The notes: generated from the letters alone by a model not told the origin. Shown: positions 1 to 6,853, counted from the stretch's first letter. The stretch is DNA of 47,164 bases from Candidatus Woesearchaeota archaeon (GCA_021734865.1 JAIPIC010000007.1:1-47164), one strand, 5' to 3'. Made by a program: numbers and translations.

Positions 1-1
1 T

Positions 2-112
2 GTTCAAGAAATATTTGAAAGAAAAGTTGTTCCGCATGGAAACGGTGCGAAGATTCTTGTTCAGAAAAAAGATATTGGGAAAAGAGCATTTGTAATTATC
101 ATTAAAGATTGA
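2..112 (+). CDS. DUF2080 transposon-encoded protein, C-terminal part
   Basis: Only the last 36 residues are inside the window; the frame is open from the left edge to TGA at 110-112. The visible peptide has the pattern of the small DUF2080 family of putative transposon-encoded proteins, whose members end in a short HGNGAKI-x3-K-x2-IGK block followed by a hydrophobic strand (here AFVIIIKD). Such proteins are often found beside archaeal transposase genes, and a repeat element starts about 45 bp downstream. The function of the family is unknown. The match is by pattern only over a short piece, so confidence is moderate. Confidence 0.6.
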   Translation, partial: VQEIFERKVVPHGNGAKILVQKKDIGKRAFVIIIKD

Positions 113-157
113 TTATTTGTTTATGTCCCACACCCAAATAAAAGCCTGCATTTTTAT

Positions 158-412
158 AGTATGGGAGCCAAAATGTGGGTTTCGCAGATTGCTCCTAGAA
201 ATATCAAACAATAAAACCGCAGAAAGCTTTGTTTATCGTCGAGGACAAGTTTACGGGTGGCACGTCCTTCAAGCATTAACTGATTCGGTACTCAGAAAAA
301 ACTCTAAAGGTTTTTTCTTCCGTGCCTCTTCCAAATTCTACCAGCTACGCCACCCTAACCTACGAGGCACCCTAAGAACTTCAGTTAATGCGGATGTTAA
401 ATCCAATAATTT
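158..412 (+). repeat. Repeat element, copy A (no cargo gene)
   Basis: This non-coding stretch matches the ends of a second element at 41.4-42.5 kb. Its left part (158-282) shares the series TATGG, CGTCGAG and ACGTCCTTCA with 41408-41535. Its right part (378-412) shares CTTC..TTAAT and GATGTTAAAT.CAATAA with 42430-42465. Within copy A, GCATTAACTG (273-282) is inverted at 382-391, GGGTGGC (255-261) pairs with GCCACCC (349-355), and TGCCTC (323-328) pairs with GAGGCA (364-369). A TATA-like box (TTTTTATA, 151-158) sits just before it. It may be a decayed mobile cassette or a structured RNA. The open frame across it has no family resemblance. Confidence 0.5.
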
Positions 413-420
413 TTCTGGGC

Positions 421-822
421 TTACTGAAATATTTTAGAAACAGAGTAACCTATTGCATAACCTACTGTATAATTGCCAAAAAAGACTCCTGCATTATATC
501 TTGCATTCTCTTTTGTTCTTCCGCCCTTGATGTTATCAACATAAATAATCGCAGAAGTTAATCCACCAAAAATTCCAAATTGAAGCAACGAAGGATCTTG
601 ACTAATTAATTTATTCAATCCTTCTCCCTGTGGATGAACTACTGCATCAAGGGCTCCAACTCCAACTCCCATTAAAAAAGATAATGGTCTGACTTTTACT
701 TTTTTTAATTCTTCTCTGTCAGTTTTGGCTTCTAATGTTTCCATGCAATAAGTTACTACTAAAAAGTTTATAAAGCTTTCGATGATAACGCCCAGAAAAA
801 TTACTCCTTCGCTCCATTTCAT
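421..822 (-). CDS. Small polytopic membrane protein, unknown
   Basis: The protein has 133 residues and I do not recognise it. Four hydrophobic segments can be seen, at about 7-26, 46-62, 79-95 and 110-128, and the last three are rich in glycine (GVGVGALDAVV, GIFGGLTSA, GVFFGNYTVGYAIGY). This resembles small glycine-packed helical bundles. A short charged loop (residues 29-43, KTDREELKKVKVR) links the first two helices. It lies alone on the minus strand between the repeat element and the integrase region, and its stop overlaps the edge of the repeat. The start ATG lies just after a GC-richer stretch with CTTCGTTCG. No function can be given. Confidence 0.55.
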   Translation of the reverse strand: MKWSEGVIFLGVIIESFINFLVVTYCMETLEAKTDREELKKVKVRPLSFLMGVGVGALDAVVHPQGEGLNKLISQDPSLLQFGIFGGLTSAIIYVDNIKGGRTKENARYNAGVFFGNYTVGYAIGYSVSKIFQ

Positions 823-995
823 TCCGCTCGGGCACGTTGCACTCTCCTCACTTCGTTCGTCGGCGGATTTAACACCCGCAAAACGGGAATACCTCGTCGA
901 GAAAAGCTATTTTCTGTAATTGTTAGATGCCTGCTAGCGAACTGAGGAGATGCGTATTTTAAGCATCATAAACTCAGTGTATTTGAGGTGTAAAA

Positions 996-1385
996 ATGGA
1001 AGGCACAGTATATGATAAGTATAGGCTTGTCAGGGAATCTGTGAAACGGGAGTTCAAGAAGATGGAAGATAGAGTGCTGTTCAAATTGACAGCAAAATTG
1101 GCTACATGGCACTACCCAAATAAAAGGTCAAAGCAGATGACCTTGACAAAGGAGGAGGCAATGCTCTATGAGTTCTACATCAACAATGGCTACAATCCTT
1201 CAACTGTCTACAAATGGATTCTTGCCTGCAATTCAAATGAGGAAGTGCAAAGGCAACTCAAGAATGGAGAGATCAGTCTGAAAAAAGCATTAGCAATGCC
1301 AAAGTATCAAAGAAAACTGACGCAGACAGATACTGAAATGTTGTACCAGATAAAACTGGCAATCCAAAAATACGTGGTGAGGTGA
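996..1385 (+). CDS. ParB-like HTH protein upstream of integrase
   Basis: The protein has 129 residues. Its middle (about 48-95) resembles the helix-turn-helix region of ParB/KorB-type DNA-binding proteins: NPSTVYKWILACNS looks like the recognition helix pair, followed by EVQRQLKNGEISLKKALAM, which matches the v-x3-l-x-x-G-e-I-s-x3-A-l pattern of that fold. The N-terminal half is basic and helical. The stop is 7 bp before the integrase start, so the two are probably cotranscribed, and a role as integrase accessory factor or regulator is likely. An AT-rich leader with a weak resemblance to the leader repeats further right lies upstream (923-995). The family match is by pattern only. Confidence 0.6.
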   Translation: MEGTVYDKYRLVRESVKREFKKMEDRVLFKLTAKLATWHYPNKRSKQMTLTKEEAMLYEFYINNGYNPSTVYKWILACNSNEEVQRQLKNGEISLKKALAMPKYQRKLTQTDTEMLYQIKLAIQKYVVR

Positions 1386-1392
1386 GGCAAGA

Positions 1393-2232
1393 ATGAAAAT
1401 AAATCCAAAAAACCTACAGCAATCTGAGAGGACATATACTTGTGGCAAGAAGAAACTGCCATATGTTCCATCAAAACCAGAGTTATTGAAACTTTTGGCA
1501 TATGTTGACGATGTCAGCCTTGGTTTCATGATCTTTGTTGGAACTTTCCAAGGCTTAAGGATAGGAGAGATAGTAAACCTTAGTTGGTCAGATGTAGATC
1601 TCCTTAATGGAGAACTCAAAATTGTAGATGGCAAGAATACCAGAAGATACAAATCAGGATATGGGAGGGACAGAATTGTACCAATCAATGAGATGTTTCT
1701 CAAGCACTGGAAAGCTTGGAGACTGATGAACCCTGAACAGAGCCATGTGATCCCTGATGAAGACAGGTATGGGGTAAGAGCTCCAAATCATACCTTGATC
1801 AGAAGATATCAGCAGAAACTTTGGGATGCTTTGAAGAAAGCAGAACTTCTGGAGGTTGATTTCTACCAGAAGAACGGAACTCCAAGATACAAGTTTCACA
1901 TGCACAGTTTCAGGCACGTCTGTGGAACAAATCTTAGGAGAGCAGGCATGAAGATAGAGGACATCAGAGATTTTCTTGGGCATGAAGACATAGAAACAAC
2001 TCAGGTCTATACTGAACTGACAAGGGATGATCTGCGTGAAGCAAGCAACATAGCATATGCTTACCCAAAAAGCCACCTTGGTTTACAGAAGATGCCAAGA
2101 ATGGAGATAAGCATTGACAAGGAAACCTTGAAACTCCAAAAAGAAATCATTGAGAAACAACTGGAACTTGCAAGGCTTCAGATGACAGGAGGAATGGTTA
2201 TGCAGGAGGTTGAGTGCTATGGCAATCTGTAA
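1393..2232 (+). CDS. Tyrosine recombinase/integrase
   Basis: This 279-residue XerA/phage-type integrase should carry out site-specific recombination through a 3'-phosphotyrosyl intermediate. The catalytic set is present: Arg56 in GLRIGE, His171 and Arg174 in HSFRH, His197 in FLGH and nucleophile Tyr206 in TTQVYTEL. The SAM-like core-binding domain is short (about 1-35); the preceding ORF may supply DNA-binding function. About 70 residues follow the catalytic tyrosine, including a helical, charged tail (KETLKLQKEIIEKQLELARL). The gene overlaps the start of the Hjc gene. Together with the VirB-like genes downstream it marks an integrated mobile element. No attachment site or tRNA target was found. 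Confidence 0.92.
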   Translation: MKINPKNLQQSERTYTCGKKKLPYVPSKPELLKLLAYVDDVSLGFMIFVGTFQGLRIGEIVNLSWSDVDLLNGELKIVDGKNTRRYKSGYGRDRIVPINEMFLKHWKAWRLMNPEQSHVIPDEDRYGVRAPNHTLIRRYQQKLWDALKKAELLEVDFYQKNGTPRYKFHMHSFRHVCGTNLRRAGMKIEDIRDFLGHEDIETTQVYTELTRDDLREASNIAYAYPKSHLGLQKMPRMEISIDKETLKLQKEIIEKQLELARLQMTGGMVMQEVECYGNL

Positions 2233-2527
2233 TAACAAGCGGTATGAGAATGAGTTTGTCAAGCGGATGCTTGCACAAGGCTATCATTGTGAAAGGATTG
2301 CAGGCAGTGGTTCAGGTCAGCAAGCTGTCTGCGACTGCATCCTTTTTCGAGATAGTGAGGTGTTCCTTGTTGAAGTGAAGGCGACAAAAGAGCCAGTATT
2401 TTACCAACGTGCCCTTATTAGAGAGCAATTGGGAAGGATGGTCGATGTTGCAAGAAAGTCGAACGTGAGGGCTTTATTGGCGATAAAATTCAAGCATCGT
2501 GGCTGGGAAGAAAGGGTGCTACTATGA
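2219..2527 (+). CDS. hjc: Hjc-type Holliday junction resolvase
   Basis: The 102-residue protein fits archaeal Hjc in length and order: RYENEFVKRM (first acidic residue, Glu10), then CDCILF (Asp39), then VEVKATK (Glu52 and Lys54 of the PD-(D/E)XK site), and a C-terminal IKFKHRGWEERVLL strand typical of Hjc. It should cut four-way junctions during recombination or element resolution. I chose ATG 2219 because GGAGG at 2205-2209 is 9 nt away; the upstream TTG at 2210 abuts that site. The gene overlaps the integrase end by 14 bp and shares ATGA with the next gene, so the three are coupled. This is probably an element-borne copy rather than the cellular enzyme. Confidence 0.85.
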   Translation: MAICNNKRYENEFVKRMLAQGYHCERIAGSGSGQQAVCDCILFRDSEVFLVEVKATKEPVFYQRALIREQLGRMVDVARKSNVRALLAIKFKHRGWEERVLL

Positions 2528-3141
2528 TTGTCAGAGACAGAATACTTGAATGCCTCAAGGACAGCCCAAAAACCAACAAGGAACTGCATGAAGCAATTCC
2601 TGACAAGAGCACAAGGATAATCTCTGCCACAATAAGCCTGAATAAGGATATATTTCTCCGACTAGAGAAAGGACTGACTGGGTTGAAGAATAGGGATGAA
2701 CATCTGGTGACTGGCAGACCAATTAAATCTGGCAAGATGTGTCTGTACAAGAAGATGGTCAATCTCCTTGCTCATGGCGAAAGAAGGCTTGAAGATCTCT
2801 ATGAAGCAATGCCTGATGAGAAGAAAGTCTCGATTAGGGCAACAGTAAACGTCATGCCACATCTTTTCATAAGAGTTGCACAAGGAGTTATCGGCAGGAC
2901 TGGAAGAGATGAATGGCTGATAGAGAAATATAAACTGGCTAAAGCATCGACTGTTGTCAGAAAACCTAAGAGAAGAACAATATCAGAACAGATTACAAGC
3001 TTTCTTCTTAACGGAGAGAAAACACTAAAAGAGATCCATCATGCCATGCCAACATATCCAAGGAAAAGCATCACATCAAAACTGACATTGAATCCAAAGT
3101 TTGAGAAGTTGGGTGATGGTAAGTGGCGGTTGAGACAATAA
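2524..3141 (+). CDS. Protein of three tandem winged-helix repeats
   Basis: The 205 residues consist almost entirely of three internal repeats (about 4-62, 75-135 and 152-203). Each has the order helix-(L/K)-GE/SP-x-T/L-x-E/D-L-(H/Y)-AMP/IP, then a helix with I-x-A/K-T/L-x-N/L, and then a strand with F-x-R/K-x-x-x-G ending in a W/H-L pattern. Corresponding blocks are KELHEAIPD, EDLYEAMPD and KEIHHAMPT. This is the layout of a small winged helix; three copies in a row suggest binding to a long or repeated DNA site. It overlaps hjc by 4 bp and is probably cotranscribed with integrase. I cannot assign a named family. A regulator or replication/partition role is inferred from context. Confidence 0.6.
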   Translation: MIVRDRILECLKDSPKTNKELHEAIPDKSTRIISATISLNKDIFLRLEKGLTGLKNRDEHLVTGRPIKSGKMCLYKKMVNLLAHGERRLEDLYEAMPDEKKVSIRATVNVMPHLFIRVAQGVIGRTGRDEWLIEKYKLAKASTVVRKPKRRTISEQITSFLLNGEKTLKEIHHAMPTYPRKSITSKLTLNPKFEKLGDGKWRLRQ

Positions 3142-3153
3142 TTGTGGCAAAAT

Positions 3154-3174
3154 TTAAGAATCAAAGATTCTTAA
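3154..3174. terminator. Perfect 9-bp inverted repeat with AAA loop
   Basis: TTAAGAATC at 3154-3162 and GATTCTTAA at 3166-3174 form a perfect stem with a 3-nt loop between the triple-HTH gene and the HEPN-like gene. It could end the integrase operon or act as an operator for the next gene, whose start is only 9 bp away. Confidence 0.45.
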
Positions 3175-3182
3175 TCTCTTGA

Positions 3183-3872
3183 ATGGTAGAGAATAATACA
3201 CAGAAAGATATTGATGAAATTATTCGTTTGCTTAACTTGAATGATTTTGATTTTGCACAGCAATCAACCCCCATGATAAATAACATTATTTCTAGTCCAA
3301 AACTTACAGAATCTCTTGACTCAAAATGGAAATCAATAGGTATTTTTATCCAAGAGATAAACCAAAAAGCCAATTTATTTGATAAAAACAATTTTCACTC
3401 CTATTTTCTTGATTGTCAAAAGAGTTACGCTAGAATTATGATTAAAGCTTATTTAGTCAAAAGAATTCTTGAAGAATTAGATTCAAAATCAGCACATACA
3501 CAAATTGATGGATATCTTTATGTTAATTGTTTCAGAACAATGTTTGAGATTGTATATCGATTTTTATTACCTTATTTCAAAAAAATACTAAAAATAGATG
3601 GATTTCTGAAATGGTTTCTTATAGAGCAGAGGATCCAAAGAGACTGGAAAGTACAAGCTCCCTTTTTTATAAGTATGAGAAGACAAGTTAGAAATGCAAT
3701 AGCACATGAATCTTATTTATTAATAGATGATTATATGGAATATGATATTAACGATGTAACACATAAAATTAAATTGATTGATCTTGGAAAAGATACAATT
3801 GCATTGTTTCATCTGATAAATGCCTTAAGTATATATAATCTTCAATATCTAATCGAGAATAATATTTACTAA
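3183..3872 (+). CDS. HEPN-like protein, probable RNase
   Basis: This 229-residue, mostly helical protein is not a named family to me. Near residue 168 it carries RRQVRNAIAHESY, which contains R-N-x3-H, the RNx(3-5)H signature of HEPN ribonucleases such as those in abortive-infection and MNT-HEPN systems. A long helical region with paired aromatics (FRTMFEIVYRFLLPYF) precedes it, as in HEPN four-helix folds. The gene is AT-richer than the integrase genes before it and lies between the inverted repeat and the first leader repeat, which fits an acquired defence gene. No partner antitoxin (MNT) is adjacent. HEPN is likely from the motif; RNase activity is inference. Confidence 0.5.
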   Translation: MVENNTQKDIDEIIRLLNLNDFDFAQQSTPMINNIISSPKLTESLDSKWKSIGIFIQEINQKANLFDKNNFHSYFLDCQKSYARIMIKAYLVKRILEELDSKSAHTQIDGYLYVNCFRTMFEIVYRFLLPYFKKILKIDGFLKWFLIEQRIQRDWKVQAPFFISMRRQVRNAIAHESYLLIDDYMEYDINDVTHKIKLIDLGKDTIALFHLINALSIYNLQYLIENNIY

Positions 3873-3876
3873 CATT

Positions 3877-3941
3877 TTGTCTAATTTCTGCTTGCTTTCT
3901 TCCGAGATGCCTCTTTCTAGAATGGCAACCTTTAGCCTTGT
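3877..3941 (+). promoter_or_regulatory. Leader repeat, copy 1
   Basis: This stretch matches 25873-25946 and 30650-30714. The shared core is TCTAA-ttct-GCTTGC-TTCTTCCGAGATGC followed by CTCTTTC and, in this copy, ATGGCAACCTTTAG. Each copy stops at or just before the start codon of the next gene. The CTCTTT..A block falls where a TATA box would lie, so this is probably a promoter plus 5' leader. Confidence 0.6.
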
Positions 3942-4661
3942 ATGGTTGAAATAAACAAGATTGAGTGTATGGATTGCCTTGAATATCTCAAGAAAGTCCC
4001 TGACAATTTTGTAGATCTTGTTGTGACTGATCCACCATACAATGTTTCACAGAAGAGCAATATCAATTACAAGAATCTTAATGTTGTCAAGAATTTTGGA
4101 GATTGGGATTTTGGATTTGATCCAGTTCCTGTTCTAAAAGAACTAAAAAGAATCTTGAAGCCAACTGGTCAGATCTATGTGTTCTGTGCTACAAAGCAGA
4201 TCCCACAATACATCTCAATCTTTGAAGAAGAATGGTTCTTCAGAAATATGCTTGTATGGAATAAAGTCAATCCTGCTCCAAGAATGAGCAAGACTAATTT
4301 TGTGTTTGCTAATGAGTATATTGTCTATGCAATAAATGAAAAAGGCAGACCTACTGATTCAGTCTTTAATTTCAGTAAGCATTCAGAGATGAAGAATATC
4401 TTCATAACATCTGCATTGCAAGGAAAAGAAAGGCTCAAGGTCGATAGGAAAGCTGTGCATCCGACTCAGAAACCTTTGTCGATACTGAAAAAGCTGATTG
4501 AGATCAGTTCAAATCCTGATGATATTGTCCTTGATCCATTCATGGGTGTAGGAAGTACAGCTGTAGCTTCTTTAGAACTTGGAAGGAGATTTATCGGCTG
4601 TGAATTTGATAAGAAATATGTGAAATACGCAAACTGGAGGTTGAAAAATGGAACTAAATGA
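3942..4661 (+). CDS. Orphan DNA adenine methyltransferase, beta class
   Basis: The 239-residue protein has catalytic motif IV DPPYN at 30-34 near the N-terminus, and the SAM-binding motif DPFMGVGSTA at about 198-207 near the C-terminus, preceded by HPTQKP. This order (catalytic before SAM-binding) and the DPPY sequence place it in the beta group of N6-adenine (less often N4-cytosine) methyltransferases. The target-recognition region lies between the two. No cognate endonuclease is adjacent, so it is either a solitary methylase protecting the element or part of an eroded type II system. The start coincides with the end of leader repeat copy 1; the stop overlaps a small membrane-protein gene by 14 bp. 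Confidence 0.88.
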   Translation: MVEINKIECMDCLEYLKKVPDNFVDLVVTDPPYNVSQKSNINYKNLNVVKNFGDWDFGFDPVPVLKELKRILKPTGQIYVFCATKQIPQYISIFEEEWFFRNMLVWNKVNPAPRMSKTNFVFANEYIVYAINEKGRPTDSVFNFSKHSEMKNIFITSALQGKERLKVDRKAVHPTQKPLSILKKLIEISSNPDDIVLDPFMGVGSTAVASLELGRRFIGCEFDKKYVKYANWRLKNGTK

Positions 4662-4824
4662 AATAGTCAAGACACTATATTTGTTTGAATTGATAATGTT
4701 TGGTTTTGGAGCATTATCCCTTTTTGTTGGATATATTGTAAATCAGGCTCAATTTAATTACATAGGCATTGGGTTTATCGTCTTTGGGATGCTGATGTCT
4801 TTTATGGAAAAGAGGAAAAAATAA
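4648..4824 (+). CDS. 58-residue two-helix membrane protein
   Basis: This small ORF begins at ATG 4648 inside the end of the methyltransferase gene and ends at TAA 4822-4824, one base before the converging operon. The peptide has a short polar N-terminus (MELNEIVKT), two hydrophobic segments (about 10-31 and 38-53) and a basic tail (EKRKK), so the fold of a small hairpin membrane protein is clear. A GGAGG at 4636-4640 lies 7 nt before the ATG and supports translation. I know no family for it. Coupling to the methylase suggests the two act or at least are regulated together. Confidence 0.6.
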   Translation: MELNEIVKTLYLFELIMFGFGALSLFVGYIVNQAQFNYIGIGFIVFGMLMSFMEKRKK

Positions 4825-5097
4825 TTAACCTTTTATTACCATTGCTATAAACCATTTGCTACCTGCGACAACAGTCCCAACTATTACTTGTAATAGAACG
4901 TGACTAATAGAATTTGGAGGAAGTGCACTGTAAATAAAATACTCTAAATATGCTTCAATAAAATGTCCAGAAAATAGTTGATTAAGGGTATTGAATAGAG
5001 TGATAATTGATCCTCCAAATATGTACATGCAGACAAAACCAACTACTGTAAGTGGTGTAAATATCATATATTTGATAGCTCCTGTTCCTATACCCAT
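4825..5097 (-). CDS. 90-residue membrane protein, last gene of TIR operon
   Basis: The ATG at 5097 overlaps the stop of the RipA-like gene (ATGGGTATAG), which points to translational coupling; a longer frame starting upstream would lie inside that gene and I rejected it. The protein starts MGIGTGAIKYM and has hydrophobic segments at about 11-37 (FTPLTVVGFVCMYIFGG) and 60-88. It is otherwise unrecognised. As the fourth gene of a leftward operon with TIR-like and RipA-like proteins, it may be a membrane partner or effector of that system; this is inference from gene order. Confidence 0.6.
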   Translation of the reverse strand: MGIGTGAIKYMIFTPLTVVGFVCMYIFGGSIITLFNTLNQLFSGHFIEAYLEYFIYSALPPNSISHVLLQVIVGTVVAGSKWFIAMVIKG

Positions 5098-5552
5098 TTT
5101 ATCATTGACCACAAGATTATAATGATAATTGTTGCATACAATAATGCAAAAATAAATGGAATCCATTTTTCAATTGAAGTTAATTTGTAATAATTCTTCT
5201 TAAGATATTCATCTTCTTTCTTATAGATGTTGGCAGGCAGGTGTTGTTCCAATTCATGTATGACTCTAAATTTCGCTGAATTAAGACTTTTGTATGATTC
5301 TATGTTTTTATTCCAGACTATCGAGATTATAAATCCCACAATAGATATTAAGAGTGGAATTATTGTTCTATTAATAGTTGTCAAATATGCTGAAACAGTG
5401 AATAGGAATGAATTAATACCTAGATAAAATTTGTTTGTATTGTGTCTTTTATCTGTGATTTTATCTGCACTGGTTGTTATAATTTTATATTGTTCAAATA
5501 AAATTCTATCAAATTCCTTTCCCGATTTCTTCTTAATTAAGTCAATTTTCAT
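5088..5552 (-). CDS. RipA-family-like membrane protein
   Basis: The 154-residue protein has the layout of RipA-family octameric membrane proteins: an N-terminal helix with EQYKIITTSADKITDKR, two transmembrane helices at about 45-58 and 65-82, then the block NIESYKSLNSAKFRVIHELE, then LPANIYKKEDEYL, a LTSIEKWIPF segment and a last transmembrane helix (about 133-150). The S-Y-x-x-L-N-x-A-K-F-x-V-I-x-E-L-E-x-x-L-P pattern is the family's most recognisable part. Proteins of this type and the related SLATT fold sit next to TIR-like or nucleotide-sensing proteins in bacterial defence loci, where they are thought to be pore-forming effectors. Its place just downstream of a TIR-like gene fits that. 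Confidence 0.6.
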   Translation of the reverse strand: MKIDLIKKKSGKEFDRILFEQYKIITTSADKITDKRHNTNKFYLGINSFLFTVSAYLTTINRTIIPLLISIVGFIISIVWNKNIESYKSLNSAKFRVIHELEQHLPANIYKKEDEYLKKNYYKLTSIEKWIPFIFALLYATIIIIILWSMIKWV

Positions 5553-5558
5553 TTGTTA

Positions 5559-5918
5559 TTAAGATGCAGTATTGATGTGATACTGTATCTCCTCCATATT
5601 CCAGGATATGCCTTGATCATTATGGTAAGTGATAGTGGTTGGCATTCTCGTTGTGTTATCTTTATGGATATAAACAGGGATCACTGGGATATCGTGTTTG
5701 TAAGCATAATTTACTTCCCAAGATACAGCTGTTCTGGAATGAGTATCCTTACCAACCATACATATTACAGCGTCACTATTTTCTATTTTTCTTCCAACAA
5801 CGGGTTTCCAGCTTCTTCCTTTTACAGGTCTTTTTAAGGATGTATCTACAAACTCAATTTCATAATTTTCATTCTCTGCTTGATATCTCAATAATTCAAC
5901 TTGAGCTTTATTTCTCAT
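5559..5918 (-). CDS. TIR-like (MTH538/ThsB-like) protein, start disrupted
   Basis: The intact frame of 119 residues shows the TIR-like pattern of the MTH538/DUF1863 group: IENSDAVICMVGKDTHSRTAV, then SWEVNYAYKHDIPVIPVYIH, that is a strand ending in V-G-x-x-T, a following Ser/Trp-Glu helix and a P-V-I-P-V-Y strand. Such domains in Thoeris and related systems cleave NAD or make cyclic-ADP-ribose signals. The first ATG of this frame leaves out strand 1, but the codons immediately upstream spell KKKIFISYS, the expected first strand, with no usable start codon in frame. An ATG at 5950 is one base out of frame (see the separate entry). Partners are the RipA-like gene 6 bp downstream and the TGT-like gene upstream. 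Confidence 0.65.
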   Translation of the reverse strand: MRNKAQVELLRYQAENENYEIEFVDTSLKRPVKGRSWKPVVGRKIENSDAVICMVGKDTHSRTAVSWEVNYAYKHDIPVIPVYIHKDNTTRMPTTITYHNDQGISWNMEEIQYHINTAS

Positions 5919-5950
5919 AGAATAACTAATGAATATCTTTTTCTTTTCAT
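5919..5950 (-). other. One-base frame break at the TIR gene start
   Basis: Read on the minus strand, ATG at 5950-5948 is followed by AAAAGAAAAAGATATTC. As it stands the frame gives MKRKRYSLVIL and stops. One extra A in the first A run would give MKKKKIFISYSM and join the TIR frame exactly. The break is thus a missing base in a poly-A tract: a frameshift mutation, a phase-variable switch, translational slippage or a base-calling error. Confidence 0.65.
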
Positions 5951-5971
5951 CTGAGTTATTATCATATTGAT

Positions 5972-6853
5972 CTAATGTGCTATTGTAACCTGAACTGCTT
6001 CTTGTGAAAGAAGGTCTTCCATAACTTGTTCCTCCTCCGATAAAGCATCACCTCCAATTAATTTTGTTTGAGAATTTATTCTAAGGATATTTTCATTAAT
6101 GTTAACAAGATTATTGCACACTAATTCATAGCAATATTTATGACCTGAAGTTTCGTTAGTTCGTTTTATCCTTATCCCTCGTCTAGCTTTGATAAAATAA
6201 TTCATAGATGCATATGCATCTGCAAAGGAATATTCTGTAATTTTTTTCTGTGAACCCATACCATATAAAATTAAGGATTCAACTTTTTTTTTAATGAATG
6301 AACTGTAAACTTTAGCTTTACCAATTAGTTTTTCATCTGTATCTCTAAAATAGTCACCTACATGAAACACAAACCTATTGATCCCTAAACTTTTCAAAAG
6401 ACCTATATGATATTTCATCTGTTCTTTTGAGCATCCTTTTATTTGTCCAATAGGAGTGGCATCAGGACATTGATTTATAATTTGTTTAGTTTCAAGAAAA
6501 CATCTAATTATTTCCTGTTCAGATATTTCATATTCCCCCTCATATGTCCAACCATCAACAGTGGTGAAAAAATCTGGTTTGAGGGTATTTATTGCTTCCA
6601 CATACCTATTTATAGGAAAATTCTTGATAATATCATCCTTCATTATGAATGATAAAATCACTTTTCCATGGTATTTCAGAAATTCTTTTATGGAATTGCT
6701 TTCTTTTATTTTAGAAAAAACCTTGTTGAATTGATATGTTACTGGAGACACTAAATCTTGGAGCCTAATAATTATCATAGAAGGATGTATTTCTTGCCAT
6801 ACTGATACAATACTTGGCTGATTTATTTTGATTATTGGAATATACTGAACCAT
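5972..6853 (-). CDS. TGT-like TIM-barrel protein (putative)
   Basis: This 293-residue protein resembles tRNA-guanine transglycosylases and their DNA-acting relative DpdA in motif order: LKPDFFTTVDGWTYEG (a strand ending in an acidic residue after a predicted barrel strand), ATPIGQIKGCSKEQM (like the G-x-x-Q-G strand), LKSLGINRFVFHVGDYFR (barrel strand and helix), and LILYGMGSQKKITEYSFADAYASMN-x4-KARRG, close to the TGT block with MG-x-G-x-P-x-x-I and a later D/S-x-x-x-x-x-x-ARxG. The zinc site of true TGT enzymes is not evident. It is the first gene of the TIR/RipA operon, 21 bp before the original TIR start. If the assignment holds, it could exchange or remove a base on nucleic acid or act as a sensor; this is inference. 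Confidence 0.42.
   Translation of the reverse strand: MVQYIPIIKINQPSIVSVWQEIHPSMIIIRLQDLVSPVTYQFNKVFSKIKESNSIKEFLKYHGKVILSFIMKDDIIKNFPINRYVEAINTLKPDFFTTVDGWTYEGEYEISEQEIIRCFLETKQIINQCPDATPIGQIKGCSKEQMKYHIGLLKSLGINRFVFHVGDYFRDTDEKLIGKAKVYSSFIKKKVESLILYGMGSQKKITEYSFADAYASMNYFIKARRGIRIKRTNETSGHKYCYELVCNNLVNINENILRINSQTKLIGGDALSEEEQVMEDLLSQEAVQVTIAH

Noticed and set aside
255-355. A tRNA-like gene on the minus strand (GGGTGGC/GCCACCC closing stem, TAGCTGGTAGA)
   Set aside because: There is no T-arm GGTTCGAATCC-like segment, no anticodon arm of right size and the closing stem spans about 100 nt.
117-437. A 106-residue open frame across the first repeat element
   Set aside because: It has no good start or ribosome site, no family pattern, and lies over a repeat with inverted structure that is shared with non-coding DNA at 41.4 kb.
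923-995. A fourth leader repeat before the ParB-like gene
   Set aside because: TGCTAGC..GAGATGC..TTTT is in the right order, but identity is low and gaps are needed; kept only as a weak resemblance.
3942-4661. The methyltransferase as part of the type I system or of a type II pair
   Set aside because: It is 13 kb from the hsd genes, belongs to a different methylase class and has no endonuclease-like neighbour.
4825-5166. A 113-residue form of the small membrane protein
   Set aside because: The first 23 residues would lie inside the RipA-like gene; the internal ATG 5097 overlaps that gene's stop in a typical coupling arrangement.
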